From Bog-375 sp049698695 (lineage in GTDB: Bacteria; Acidobacteriota; Terriglobia; Bryobacterales; Bryobacteraceae), in the NCBI GenBank assembly GCA_049698695.1, contig JBAVYH010000150.1, positions 17,212-81,211 of the forward strand: a stretch of DNA of 64,000 nt. Reading direction: 5' to 3'. Below the pieces are notes generated by a model. The model saw only the letters and a list, made by a program, of their open reading frames with translations. It had not been told where the DNA came from and did not search any database. A program made the position numbers and the translations under genes. Position 1 is the first letter of the stretch, and each line of letters begins with the position of its first letter. Shown here piece after piece: positions 38,220-47,503 of this stretch.

Positions 38220-38559
38220 GGAACAATCCATTCAACGGGATCTCAAGAAGGGCAGCGCCGAGCTCCTCATTCTCTCCCTGCTAGAAGCCAGACCGCGCCA
38301 CGGCTACGAAATTTCCAAGCTCATCGAAACCCGCTCCCGCGGCGCCGTGAGCTTCCGCGTCGCTTCCCTCTACCCGTTGCTCTATCGCCTGGAGGACCGC
38401 GGTCTCCTGCTGGGCCGTTGGGTGGAAAAGACCGGCCAGCGCCGCCGCCGCTATTACCGGCTTACCCCCGCCGGCCGCAAGATCCTGATCCAACGCCGCC
38501 TCGGCTGGCTGGCGTTTGTCGAGGCCATCCGCCACATCACGGGGAACGAATATGCCTGA
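38215..38559 (+). CDS. PadR-family transcriptional regulator (first module)
   Basis: A 114-residue winged-helix repressor: KKGSAELLILSLLEARPRHGYEISKLIE, VASLYPLLYRLEDRGLLLGRWVEKTGQRRRRYYRLTPAGRKIL. It has exactly the same length as the regulator at 55535-55879 and very similar sequence. The dyad across its own start codon suggests autoregulation. It overlaps the large permease gene (ATGCCTGA), a PadR-permease pair typical of Acidobacteria. The effector is unknown. Predicted leaderless or nearly so. Confidence 0.93.
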   Translation: MSEQSIQRDLKKGSAELLILSLLEARPRHGYEISKLIETRSRGAVSFRVASLYPLLYRLEDRGLLLGRWVEKTGQRRRRYYRLTPAGRKILIQRRLGWLAFVEAIRHITGNEYA

Positions 38560-41221
38560 TTGGAATCAACCCATACGCCAGCGCCTCGAGGGCCTCAACC
38601 TGGATGGCTCGCGCGAAGCCGAGATCGTCGAGGAGCTTTCCCAACACCTTGAAGACCGCTACCGCGATATGCTCTCCAGCGGCCTGTCCGAAGACCACGC
38701 AGTTACGGCCGCGCTCGGAGAGCTCGAAACCGACGATCTTCTCGCCCGCGAGTTGCGCAAAACGCGCCAACCCGCTGACGGCCGGCGTGCCCCGCTCGGA
38801 GCCACTGGCCCCTCCAGCATATTCGCCGGCTTCTGGCACGACCTTAAGGTCGCCCTTCGCATTGTTATCCAAAAGCCCGCATTCGCAGCCATGGTCGCCG
38901 GCATCCTCGCTCTCGGCATCGCCTCCAACGCCGCCATCTTCAGCGTCTTCAATGGCCTGTTTCTGCGCCCGCTGCCCTTCGTCGAGCCCTCCCGCCTGCT
39001 CGACCTGGATGAAACCGCGCCCAAGTGGGACCTCACTTACGTCGGCATCTCGAACTTCGACGCCTACCACTGGATGTGGGGCAACACCACTTTCGACGGC
39101 ATGGCTTTCTTTGGCCACGGCGGCGCCAACCTCTCCGACGGGTTCATCGCGTCGCAGCGCATTGAAGCTCCCCCCGTGACTTATACTCTGCTCGATGTGC
39201 TCGGTCTCAAGCCGGTCCTCGGCCGCAACATTCTGCCCAAGGAGGACAAGCCCGGCGGCGATAACGTGATCCTGCTCGGTTATGACCTCTGGCAGCGTCT
39301 CTATCACGGCGACCGCAATATCCTCGGCCACGTCCTCAAGCTCGACGGCAAACCTTACACCGTGATCGGAATTCTGCCCCGTGAGGCCGCTCTGCCGCCC
39401 AATGCGGACGCCTGGATTCCGCTCGCCGCCGATCCTAACAGCTCCGGCAGCTATTACCTGTCCGGGGTTGGCCGTCTGAAGCACGGCGTGACCATCGACC
39501 AGGCTCGCGCCGACCTCACCCGCGTCCACAAGTCCTTCATCAAAACTCAACCCGTCAATGAAGACACCGCGCCCATCCTGCAGCCGTTGCGCGACCGCTA
39601 CCTGGGCGATTTCAAGACCGTCACCCACATCCTGCTTGGCGCTGTCGCCGTTCTGCTGCTCATCGCCTGCGTCAACATCGCCGGCCTGATGCTGGTGCGC
39701 GGACAGTCGCGCGCCCGGGAGCTCGGCATCCGCATGGCGCTGGGTGCGTCGCGCGCGCGCATCGTACGCCATCTCTTCACCGAAAGCCGCGTGCTGGCCA
39801 TGGCCGGCGGCATTCTCGGCGTGGCCTTGGGCGAGGTCTGCCTGCGCGCCTTGGTCTCGTTGATGCCCGACGATATCCCGCGCCGGGTCGAATTCGGCAT
39901 GGACTTCCGCTTCGTGTTTTTCTGCGTCGCCGTCATCGGCGCTTCTGCGATCCTCTTCAGCCTTGCGCCGGCGGTCGATGCGCTCCGCGTCAATGCCCAC
40001 GGATCGCTGCAGGAAACCGGCCGGGTTACCTTCTCGCGCGCCCGGCGCGGCATGCTCGGCGTGCTGGTGGTTGGGGAGATCGCGCTTGCCCTGATGCTGC
40101 TGGTCGGATCGGGCTTGCTGGTTCAAGCATTCCGAAAGATCCTCAACGTCGATCCCGGCTTCCGCCCGCACAATGTCCTCACCTGGAGCCTGGACCCGCC
40201 AGCCAGCAAGTATAAGGACGGACCCAGCCGATACGCCTTCTACCACGAGCTGATCGAGCGGCTGAAAAGCGTTCCCGGCGTGGAACGGGTTTCCGCCGCG
40301 GATCTGGTTCCGCTCGGCGGGCACAACGGCTACTTCTTTGTCGCCGAGGGCGCCCGCCAGCTCGGCCCCCAGGAGAAGAATCCCGTGGTTCTTGGAATCA
40401 CGGCCATGGCTGGGTATTTCGAAACGATGGGCCTCACTTTCGTGGCCGGGCGCGCCTTCGACGCACGCGATGAGCAGCCAAATCAGCCGCACGTGGCCAT
40501 CGTCAACGAGAGTTTCGTCAAGTGGTTCTGGCCCGGCCAGAATGGCGTCGGCAAGCGCATCCGCTATGCTTTCAACAAGGACTGGCTGCAAGTGGTGGGC
40601 GTGGTCCGCGATACTGCCCACTACAGCCTGGATGGCGAGCACCGGCCCAGCGTCTTCGTTACCTACCCTTACGCTCCGCAGCTCGCCATGACCATCGCGC
40701 TCCGCAGCGCCATCGACCCCCACGCTCTCGTCGCCCCGGCGCGAGAGGTGATTCGCCAGATGGATCCGGACCTGCCCATGTTCAAAATCCACACCATGAC
40801 GGAGCGCCTCGACCACTCGCTCTGGACCCGCCGCGCGTACTCCTGGCTCTTTGGCGCCTTCGCCGCCGTCGCTCTGCTGCTGGCCGCGGCCGGCATCTAT
40901 GGCGTCATTTCGTTCTCCGTCAGCCGCCGCACCCGCGAAATCGGCATCCGCATGGCGCTCGGCGCGCGCCCGGCTCAGGTGATGCGTGGCGTGCTCGCCG
41001 ATGGCATGCTGCTGGTCGGCGCCGGCGCGGCACTGGGCCTGGCGGCTGCCTACTTCGCCGCGAGCCTTCTCCGAACCATGCTCTTCGGCGTCAGTCCACG
41101 CGATCTGTTTACCTACGCCGCCGTGGCGGCCGTGGTGGCGCTGGTGGGTGTGGCTGCAAATTATGTTCCCGCCCGCCGCGCCTCGCGCGTCGATCCCAAC
41201 CACGCGCTGCGTTTCGAGTAG
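38552..41221 (+). CDS. ADOP-type MacB/FtsX-like permease (first module)
   Basis: An 889-residue acidobacterial duplicated orphan permease. The N-terminal soluble motif (MPDWNQPIRQRLEGLNLDG, REAEIVEELSQHLEDRYRDM) is the family signature. Two MacB periplasmic core plus FtsX units follow, with the first helix near AFAAMVAGILALGIASNAAIFS. The FtsX repeats are RARELGIRMALGASRARIVRHLFTES and RTREIGIRMALGARPAQVMRGVLADG. No ATPase is encoded beside it, hence orphan. ATG 38552 overlaps the PadR stop. The open frame from 38516 is ignored because the family begins at MPDWN. The substrate is unknown. Confidence 0.93.
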   Translation: MPDWNQPIRQRLEGLNLDGSREAEIVEELSQHLEDRYRDMLSSGLSEDHAVTAALGELETDDLLARELRKTRQPADGRRAPLGATGPSSIFAGFWHDLKVALRIVIQKPAFAAMVAGILALGIASNAAIFSVFNGLFLRPLPFVEPSRLLDLDETAPKWDLTYVGISNFDAYHWMWGNTTFDGMAFFGHGGANLSDGFIASQRIEAPPVTYTLLDVLGLKPVLGRNILPKEDKPGGDNVILLGYDLWQRLYHGDRNILGHVLKLDGKPYTVIGILPREAALPPNADAWIPLAADPNSSGSYYLSGVGRLKHGVTIDQARADLTRVHKSFIKTQPVNEDTAPILQPLRDRYLGDFKTVTHILLGAVAVLLLIACVNIAGLMLVRGQSRARELGIRMALGASRARIVRHLFTESRVLAMAGGILGVALGEVCLRALVSLMPDDIPRRVEFGMDFRFVFFCVAVIGASAILFSLAPAVDALRVNAHGSLQETGRVTFSRARRGMLGVLVVGEIALALMLLVGSGLLVQAFRKILNVDPGFRPHNVLTWSLDPPASKYKDGPSRYAFYHELIERLKSVPGVERVSAADLVPLGGHNGYFFVAEGARQLGPQEKNPVVLGITAMAGYFETMGLTFVAGRAFDARDEQPNQPHVAIVNESFVKWFWPGQNGVGKRIRYAFNKDWLQVVGVVRDTAHYSLDGEHRPSVFVTYPYAPQLAMTIALRSAIDPHALVAPAREVIRQMDPDLPMFKIHTMTERLDHSLWTRRAYSWLFGAFAAVALLLAAAGIYGVISFSVSRRTREIGIRMALGARPAQVMRGVLADGMLLVGAGAALGLAAAYFAASLLRTMLFGVSPRDLFTYAAVAAVVALVGVAANYVPARRASRVDPNHALRFE

Positions 41222-41260
41222 CCACGCGGGCCCGACCGGGTGATGCTGTACTTCCCCGTT

Positions 41261-41314
41261 AACCACTCCCTCACGGTCGTGGCTCCGTTCGGAGCCGCGA
41301 GCGTCAGCGAGCGG
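41261..41314. repeat. Large imperfect hairpin, dispersed GGAGCCGCG repeat
   Basis: The left arm starts at 41261 (AACCACTCCCTCACGG...GGCTCC). The right arm runs through GGAGCCGCGAGCGTCAGCG to GAGCGGTG near 41314. About 20 of 26 positions pair, with further G-T pairs possible. It lies between convergent genes and may end transcription in both directions. One arm recurs at 28783-28807. Confidence 0.7.
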
Positions 41315-41350
41315 TGTCGTGGCGAACGCCGAATCCCGCGGTCAACGGAG

Positions 41351-42631
41351 CTAGTGCGCGCCGGCTATGTCCGCGACCACGGCGAAGGGGCTGATGAGGT
41401 TGTTCTGGCCGTCGAATTCGAACTCGATGGTGGATTCGATCTCCACCGCGGGGTTCTTCTCGATCTCCGGCCGCAAGTTCTCGCTCAGCGCGATGCGGTC
41501 GAGCTCCATCGTGTTGCGGATCCAGCCGTAGGTCACTTTCCGCAAGTCGATTTTGCCCACGGTCGGCGTAATGCGCTCGATGGCTTCGCGGTCGGTTGGA
41601 AAATGAATCGGCGTGCGGATGGCGGCCGGTGTGTTGGCGGTGAGCGAATTGATCCAGGTGGGCTCCCAGGCGATGCGGCGAACCAGCCGGTCGGTGACTA
41701 CATCGGCCATGCCCATGCCGACCGCGCTGTTATAGGTCAGCTCGCTTAAATCGCGCACGAAAATGCGCTCGAATCTTGGCCCGGGCCAGGGATTGTACTC
41801 GCCGTTCACGCCGCGGTTGACTACCTTGGAATCCATGCCCGCGCCGGAAATGTTCTTGCCGATTTCGTCCAGAATGAGGATGTCCGCATCCGTCGGCAGG
41901 CGCGCCATCCAGGACTTCACCAGCTCCAGGTTGGCCTCCTCGCGAAGCTCCATTTCTTCCACCGGTACGGCGTCGAGTTTGGCGGTGTGGTGATGCGCGT
42001 CCTCGAGGATCGCGAGGCCGCCGAGGATCTTGCCCGAGGCCAGCACCTGCCGGCCGACGCTGCGAATCACGTGCTCCAGGCCGAGCCGGTACGCGTAAGC
42101 GTGATAGCGCTGCGCCCCGGCGAACTTGCCGAGGCCGATGGCCATCATCTTGAACAGGCCGCTCTCGATCTTGCCCGCGAAATCGGTGTGCCACTTGACG
42201 CGGCCCACCAGCATGACGCCGCTCGATTCGTATGCCTTGCGGTCCATGAAGGCTTCAATGCCGTCTGCCGTCTTGCCCAGCGAAACCACTTCCAACTGGC
42301 TGACGATGGGGCAGCCGGCGCCCGATTCAGTGATGCCGTAATGGGCCAGCACATCGGCTTGGCCGGCGGCGGAGGCGGCTCCGTGGCTTCCCATGGCCGG
42401 GAAGAGGAACGGCTCGATCCCCGCGTCTTTCCAGTACCGGACGACCGAGCGCACGATAGTGGCGATGTTGTGAATGCCGCGGCTGCCGACCCCGATGGCT
42501 ACTCGGTCGCCCGGTTTCAGGCGGGCGGCGAAGTCGGCGGCGGCGAGCTGGCGGCGCACCTCGGCCGCGACGTCGGGAATCTGGCGATCGGGGAATTTCT
42601 GGCGAACCAGCAACAAACGGGGAAATTGCAT
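41351..42631 (-). CDS. LarA-like (DUF2088) protein
   Basis: A 426-residue soluble protein. The N-terminal region (LKPGDRVAIGVGSRGIHNIATIVRSVVRYWKDAGIEPFLFPAMGSHGAAS) resembles the DUF2088/lactate racemase N-domain fold. Later segments include RVKWHTDFAGKIESGLFKMMAIGLGK and ILDEIGKNISGAGMD. LarA enzymes are nickel-pincer-cofactor racemases and epimerases. A LarB-like gene for cofactor synthesis lies 20 kb away at 61640. Whether this protein binds the cofactor cannot be judged. Other names used for such proteins are vague. It converges on the ADOP permease gene. Confidence 0.55.
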   Translation of the reverse strand: MQFPRLLLVRQKFPDRQIPDVAAEVRRQLAAADFAARLKPGDRVAIGVGSRGIHNIATIVRSVVRYWKDAGIEPFLFPAMGSHGAASAAGQADVLAHYGITESGAGCPIVSQLEVVSLGKTADGIEAFMDRKAYESSGVMLVGRVKWHTDFAGKIESGLFKMMAIGLGKFAGAQRYHAYAYRLGLEHVIRSVGRQVLASGKILGGLAILEDAHHHTAKLDAVPVEEMELREEANLELVKSWMARLPTDADILILDEIGKNISGAGMDSKVVNRGVNGEYNPWPGPRFERIFVRDLSELTYNSAVGMGMADVVTDRLVRRIAWEPTWINSLTANTPAAIRTPIHFPTDREAIERITPTVGKIDLRKVTYGWIRNTMELDRIALSENLRPEIEKNPAVEIESTIEFEFDGQNNLISPFAVVADIAGAH

Positions 42632-42823
42632 GCTCGACTACATTTTAGCGCCGGGAATACGCGGCTCGCAGCCCTTGCCGGCCGGCCGGCAGCCGTCCCC
42701 CGGCCATAAATTCTTTCTATGTGGCGCATTCAATTCTTTTTGTAGCCCTGCGGCGCGCTATCTTCTAACGTGTTGAGTTCCCGCCACGTCCGCGGGTCCC
42801 AACTCTACGCTGAGGAGACCAAG

Positions 42824-44206
42824 TTGTCGAATCGTGTGTTTGCCGGATTACTGCTGCTTTCTTCCTCTGCCCTGGCGCAAGCGCCACAAGTGGATCGCGC
42901 CGAACTGCGGGCCTTGCAGGCCGCGGTAGCCGCCTCCCAGTCGGCCGGCGACAACGCCTGGATGCTGGTCAGTTCCGCGCTCGTGCTCATGATGACGGGT
43001 CCGGGCCTGGCGCTGTTTTACTGCGGACTGGTGCGCAAAAGAAACGTGCTCGGCACCATGATGCAGAGCTTCGCCATGATGGCGGTGATCAGCCTGCTGT
43101 GGGGCGTCTGCGGCTACAGCCTGGTGTTCGCCCCAGGCAACGCGTTCATCGGCGACCTGCGCTACCTGTTCCTGCGCGGCGTGGGCGCCGAGCCGAACCC
43201 GCTCTACGCCCCCACCATTCCCCACCAGACGTTCATGATCTATCAGCTCATGTTCGCTATCATCACGCCGGCGCTGATCGCCGGCGCGTTTGCCGAACGC
43301 GTACGCTTTCGCGCCATGGTCGTGTTCTCCACGCTATGGGCCTTCTTTGTGTACTTCCCGGTGGCACACATGGTGTGGGGAGCCGGTGGCTTTCTCAACG
43401 CGTTCCTCGGCGGCAAGTACCCGGTGTTCGATTTCGCCGGCGGAACCGTGGTGCACATCACGTCGGGATTCTCCGCTCTGGTTACCGCGCTTTACATCGG
43501 CAAGCGCGTCGGTTATCCGCAGGAGAAGATTGTGCCGCACAACCTGGTGCTCAGCTTTATCGGCGCATGCCTGCTCTGGGTCGGCTGGTTCGGTTTCAAT
43601 GCCGGCAGCGCGCTGGCTGCGTCCTCGCTGGCCACCAGCGCATTCGTGGCTACCCACTTTGCCGCCGCGGCCGGCGCCGTCTCCTGGATGGCGGCTGAAC
43701 GCATTCGCAACGGGAAAGCCAGCGCGCTCGGCGCCATTTCCGGCGCCGTCGCCGGACTCGCCACCGTCACCCAGGGCGCAGGCTTCGTGCAACCGTTCAG
43801 CGCCGTGGCCATCGGCCTGATCGCGGGCGCGCTCTGCCACTTCATGGTTACCGTGGCGAAGGAGAAGTTCCGTTATGACGATTCGCTCGACGTCTTTGGT
43901 GTTCACGGCGTCGGCGGTTTCGCGGGCTGCCTGCTCACCGGCGTGTTCGCCACGCGCGCCGTCAACTCGGCGCTTAAGCTGGCCAACGGCCAGCCGGCCG
44001 CGCTCGGCTGGATCGACGGCAACCCCGCCCAGGTGGTCAATCAACTCGTCGGCGCCGGAATCGGTATTGGTTTCGCCGTGATCGGCACGCTCGCCGCGCT
44101 CAAGATCACCGAGCTAGTGACGACGCTCCGCATGAATGCAGGCGATGAAGCCACCGGCATGGACCTGTCGCTTCACGGCGAAGAAGGCTACAATTTCGAG
44201 GGGTAG
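42824..44206 (+). CDS. amt: Ammonium transporter (Amt/Rh family)
   Basis: Imports ammonium. The 460-residue protein has a cleavable signal peptide (NRVFAGLLLLSSSALAQ), as is usual for Amt. The core includes MTGPGLALFYCGLVRKRNVL, the first pore histidine in GTVVHITSGFSALV, WVGWFGFNAGSALAAS, and the second pore histidine in DVFGVHGVGGFAGCLLTG. The frame is open from 42770, but GAGGAG at 42812-42817 places the start at TTG 42824. It is coupled with the PII gene five bases downstream. Confidence 0.95.
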   Translation: MSNRVFAGLLLLSSSALAQAPQVDRAELRALQAAVAASQSAGDNAWMLVSSALVLMMTGPGLALFYCGLVRKRNVLGTMMQSFAMMAVISLLWGVCGYSLVFAPGNAFIGDLRYLFLRGVGAEPNPLYAPTIPHQTFMIYQLMFAIITPALIAGAFAERVRFRAMVVFSTLWAFFVYFPVAHMVWGAGGFLNAFLGGKYPVFDFAGGTVVHITSGFSALVTALYIGKRVGYPQEKIVPHNLVLSFIGACLLWVGWFGFNAGSALAASSLATSAFVATHFAAAAGAVSWMAAERIRNGKASALGAISGAVAGLATVTQGAGFVQPFSAVAIGLIAGALCHFMVTVAKEKFRYDDSLDVFGVHGVGGFAGCLLTGVFATRAVNSALKLANGQPAALGWIDGNPAQVVNQLVGAGIGIGFAVIGTLAALKITELVTTLRMNAGDEATGMDLSLHGEEGYNFEG

Positions 44207-44210
44207 ACCC

Positions 44211-44549
44211 ATGGTCAAGATTGAGGCGGTCATCCAACCCTCTAAGTTGGACCGCGCGCGGGAAGTGCTCCAGAACATCGGCATCGACGGTCTCACCGTC
44301 AGCGAGGTGCGCGGCCACGGCCGCCAGAAGGGACATAAAGAGGTCTACCGCGGCCGCGAGTACGACGTGGACCTTATCCACAAGGTCAAGCTGGAAACGG
44401 TGGTGCCTTCCGCCCGCAAAGACGAGGTGATCGGCGCCCTCGTCGAGGCCGTGCGAACCGGCGCCATCGGAGACGGCAAGATCTTTGTTTCCCAGGTGGT
44501 CGACGTCGTGAGAATCCGCGACGATGCCCGCGGCGAATCGGCCCTATAG
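44211..44549 (+). CDS. glnK: Nitrogen regulatory protein PII
   Basis: Senses 2-oxoglutarate and ATP/ADP and gates the ammonium channel. The 112-residue product has the T-loop KGHKEVYRGREYDVDLIHK, with Y51 as uridylylation site. It also has the B-loop region TGAIGDGKIFVS and the C-terminal VVDVVRIRDDARGESAL. The name glnK rather than glnB rests only on linkage to amt. ATG 44211 follows the amt stop by four bases, so the pair is an operon. Confidence 0.95.
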   Translation: MVKIEAVIQPSKLDRAREVLQNIGIDGLTVSEVRGHGRQKGHKEVYRGREYDVDLIHKVKLETVVPSARKDEVIGALVEAVRTGAIGDGKIFVSQVVDVVRIRDDARGESAL

Positions 44550-44604
44550 ATTTTCGTGATGGCCGTGGGGCACGCCGGCTGCGAGTATTTTCTCTCCGCT
44601 TCCC

Positions 44605-44610
44605 TATAAT
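44605..44610 (+). promoter_or_regulatory. Consensus -10 box immediately before glmS
   Basis: TATAAT lies six bases ahead of the glmS ATG (44617), which matches the expected transcription start position. The -35 region at 17-bp spacing is poor. No Shine-Dalgarno is present, so glmS is probably leaderless. Confidence 0.65.
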
Positions 44611-44616
44611 AGTCTC

Positions 44617-46470
44617 ATGTGCGGAATTGTCGGTTATGTCGGGGACCGCAAGGCGGTGCCGATCATCCTCGAGGGGCTGAAGCGGCTGGAGTACCGCGGC
44701 TATGATTCAGCCGGGCTTGCCGTGTACGGCGAGGATCACCACCTGGCTGTGCGCCGCGCCAAGGGTAAACTGCGCAACCTGGAAGATGTCATCCGCCTGA
44801 ACCCGGTGGATGGCTCATTCGGGATCGGCCATACGCGGTGGGCGACGCACGGGCGCCCCACCGAAGAAAACGCCCACCCGCACAGCGATTGCAAGGGCAC
44901 TCTGGTGGTGGTGCACAACGGCATCGTGGAAAACTACCTGACGCTCAAGCATCAGCTCGAAGTGGAGGGTCACGTATTCCGCACGGAAACTGACACCGAG
45001 GTCATCGCCCACCTGATCGAGAAGTATTTTCGAGGCAACCTGGAAGAAGCGGTTCGTTCGGCGGTGGCGGAACTGGCCGGTGTATTCGCGCTGGCGGTGA
45101 TTTCGCGCGACGATCCGGAGAAGATTGTCGCCGCGCGCAACGGCCCGCCGGTGGTCATCGGCATCGGCGATAACGAGTACTTCGTCGCCTCCGACGTGCC
45201 CGCCATCCTCAGCCACACCCGCGACATGTTTTTCCTGGCCGATGGCGACATGGCCATCCTGACGCCGGCCGGCGTACGCTTGAGCGATTTCCAGGGCCGG
45301 CCCGTCAACCGGCAGGTCACGCACGTGCTGTGGGATCCCATCATGGCCGAAAAGGGCGGCTACAAGCATTTCATGCTCAAGGAAATCTTCGAGCAGCCGC
45401 GAGCCGTGCGCGATACCATGCTGGGCCGGATAGGGCAGGAGACCGGACGCATTTTTCTGGATGAGATGGACATTCAGCCGGCGGAGTTCGCCGGTTTCCG
45501 CCAGGTGAAGATCATCGCTTGTGGCACCAGTTGGCACGCGGGCCTGGCCGGCAAGTTCATGATCGAAAAGCTCGCCCGCGTTCCGGTCGAGGTCGACTAC
45601 GGCAGCGAATTCCGCTACCGCGATCCGATTGTCACTGAAGATACCCTCACGGTGGTGATTTCGCAATCGGGCGAAACCGCCGACACGCTGGCCGCGCAGC
45701 GCGAAGCCAAACAGCGGGGATCGAAGACCCTGGCCATCTGCAACGTGGTGGGCTCGATGATCACCCGCGAAGCCGCCGGCACCATTTACACCCACGCGGG
45801 CCCCGAAATCGGCGTCGCTTCCACCAAGGCGTTCACCTGCCAGTTGAGCGCGCTGTTCATCCTGGCGATGTACCTGGGGCAGTCCAACGGTCGCCTGGAT
45901 GAAAGCACCTCGCGCTGCCTGATGCAGGAGGCGCTGCGGATTCCCGGCAAGCTGGAGACCGTGCTGGCGCACGATGCCGTCTACGAAGCGCTGGGACGGG
46001 AGCTGCACCGCGCCACCGATTTCCTTTTCCTCGGCCGCGGCCAGCATTTCCCCATCGCCCTCGAAGGCGCGCTGAAGCTGAAAGAAATCTCTTACATTCA
46101 CGCCGAAGGTTACCCGGCGGGAGAAATGAAGCACGGCCCCAACGCATTGATCGACGAAAAACTGCCGGTGGTGGTGCTGGCCACTCGCGACGCATCGAGC
46201 GAAGAGAGCCGCCTGCTGTATGAGAAGACGGTCTCCAACATTCAGGAAGTCAAGGCGCGCGAGGGTATCGTGGTGGCCCTGGTGACGCAGGGCGACGAAC
46301 AGGTTCCCAAGATGGCGGACCACACCATCGAGATTCCGCCATCGCTGGCCCTGTTGAGTCCGATTCTCGAAATCGTGCCGCTGCAACTGCTGGCGTATCA
46401 TATCGCCGTGCGGCGGGGCTGCGACGTCGATCAGCCGCGCAACCTGGCCAAGAGCGTGACGGTCGAATAA
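44617..46470 (+). CDS. glmS: Glutamine--fructose-6-phosphate aminotransferase (isomerizing)
   Basis: Makes glucosamine-6-phosphate from fructose-6-phosphate and glutamine for cell wall precursors. The 617-residue product has the N-terminal class II glutaminase with nucleophile Cys2 (MCGIVGYVG), RLEYRGYDSAGLAV and HTRWATHGRPTEENAHPH. Two SIS isomerase domains follow (ACGTSWHAGL, ISQSGETADTLAA, PAGEMKHGPNALI). A TATAAT six bases upstream of the ATG implies a leaderless mRNA, so no glmS ribozyme leader is possible here. Confidence 0.97.
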   Translation: MCGIVGYVGDRKAVPIILEGLKRLEYRGYDSAGLAVYGEDHHLAVRRAKGKLRNLEDVIRLNPVDGSFGIGHTRWATHGRPTEENAHPHSDCKGTLVVVHNGIVENYLTLKHQLEVEGHVFRTETDTEVIAHLIEKYFRGNLEEAVRSAVAELAGVFALAVISRDDPEKIVAARNGPPVVIGIGDNEYFVASDVPAILSHTRDMFFLADGDMAILTPAGVRLSDFQGRPVNRQVTHVLWDPIMAEKGGYKHFMLKEIFEQPRAVRDTMLGRIGQETGRIFLDEMDIQPAEFAGFRQVKIIACGTSWHAGLAGKFMIEKLARVPVEVDYGSEFRYRDPIVTEDTLTVVISQSGETADTLAAQREAKQRGSKTLAICNVVGSMITREAAGTIYTHAGPEIGVASTKAFTCQLSALFILAMYLGQSNGRLDESTSRCLMQEALRIPGKLETVLAHDAVYEALGRELHRATDFLFLGRGQHFPIALEGALKLKEISYIHAEGYPAGEMKHGPNALIDEKLPVVVLATRDASSEESRLLYEKTVSNIQEVKAREGIVVALVTQGDEQVPKMADHTIEIPPSLALLSPILEIVPLQLLAYHIAVRRGCDVDQPRNLAKSVTVE

Positions 46471-46471
46471 C

Positions 46472-46900
46472 GTGCCGCTGGCGCAGTTCCTGCACCAGAT
46501 CGAGGTGCCGACGCACGGCAAGGGGCTGTATGAAATCACCGGTGCGCTTGAGGATTGGGTGGCGGGACTCGGCGTAAGCGCCGGCCTGCTCACGCTATTC
46601 GTGCAGCACACCTCGGCGTCGCTCACCATCCAGGAAAACGCCGATCCGGACGTGATCCACGATCTGAACCAATTCTTCAACCGCCTGGTGGAGGAGGACA
46701 ACCGGCTGTACCGTCATACCGTGGAAGGACCGGACGACATGCCCGCCCACATCCGCGCGGCGCTCACCCTGGCGCAGCTTTCCGTGCCGGTGGAACGTGG
46801 CCGCATGGCGCTCGGCACCTGGCAGGGGATTTACCTTTTCGAGCATCGCGCCGCGCCGCACCGTCGTCGCATCAAGCTGCACTTGATCGGCGGCGATTGA
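46472..46900 (+). CDS. YjbQ-family protein (UPF0047)
   Basis: A 142-residue member of the YjbQ family: LLTLFVQHTSASLTIQENADPDVIHDLNQFFNRLV, RHTVEGPDDMPAHIRAAL, GTWQGIYLFEHR. The conserved histidines and aspartates form a metal-like site. E. coli YjbQ has a weak thiamine-phosphate-synthase side activity, but the real role is not known. It starts at a GTG one base after the glmS stop, so it is probably cotranscribed. Confidence 0.88.
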   Translation: MPLAQFLHQIEVPTHGKGLYEITGALEDWVAGLGVSAGLLTLFVQHTSASLTIQENADPDVIHDLNQFFNRLVEEDNRLYRHTVEGPDDMPAHIRAALTLAQLSVPVERGRMALGTWQGIYLFEHRAAPHRRRIKLHLIGGD

Positions 46901-46957
46901 CTCGCGCTTTGGCACTTGCCGCCGCGCAGCCGTGTACAATAGTCGGCTGGAGGCACA

Positions 46958-47311
46958 ATGAGCGCAAAGGCGACCGTTCGAAAAGCCGGCAAGGTGGCCA
47001 TCGTGGATCTGGCCGGAAGGATTGTCCTCGGCGATGGTTCCGGGGTGGTGCGCGACACGATCAAACAGCTGGTTGGCTCGGGCCAGAAGAACATCCTGCT
47101 TAACCTGCGGGACGTGACATATCTGGATAGCGCCGGCCTTGGCGAAATCGTCGGGTCGTACGCCACGGTGACCAATCTGGGCGGCGACGTCAGGCTGTTG
47201 CACGCGCAGGGGAAGGTCAAGGAACTGCTCACCATCACCAAGCTCTACACCGTTTTCATTACCTATGACGATGAAGCCGCCGCGCTGAAGGCCATGGGGG
47301 CCGGCGCCTGA
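46958..47311 (+). CDS. Anti-sigma factor antagonist (STAS domain)
   Basis: A 117-residue SpoIIAA/RsbV-like protein. VAIVDLAGRIVLGDGSG starts the STAS fold, and S58 in VTYLDSAGLGEIV is the conserved phosphorylatable serine, unlike the STAS protein at 13004. A partner switch with an RsbW-type kinase is expected, but no such kinase is in the window. GGAGG lies six bases before ATG 46958. TACAAT at 46934-46939 is a possible -10 box, with TTGGCA 19 bases upstream. Confidence 0.9.
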   Translation: MSAKATVRKAGKVAIVDLAGRIVLGDGSGVVRDTIKQLVGSGQKNILLNLRDVTYLDSAGLGEIVGSYATVTNLGGDVRLLHAQGKVKELLTITKLYTVFITYDDEAAALKAMGAGA

Positions 47312-47468
47312 CCGCGACGCACCGCGGCCATTCTCTCAGCGCGGAATTCATTCTCACGTAGATTCCGCGCGTCTTCGGCCGACACGCACCGCGCGGCGCG
47401 ATTTGGTGACTCACGTCACTGTGAAAGTGTTAACAAGAGCCCAAACGCGGTTTTTGTGCGAGCTTGGA

Positions 47469-47497
47469 TTGATTTAGGCACGCCAGAGTGTTAATAT
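47469..47497 (+). promoter_or_regulatory. Predicted promoter of a small RNA
   Basis: TTGATT (47469-47474), 17-base spacer, TAATAT (47492-47497), followed about seven bases later by a hairpin. Confidence 0.65.
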
Positions 47498-47503
47498 CTT
47501 GTT

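Noticed and set aside
38537..41266. 909-codon frame antisense to the first ADOP permease
   Set aside because: Low-complexity His/Asp/Ala/Gln-rich product. The sense gene is clear.
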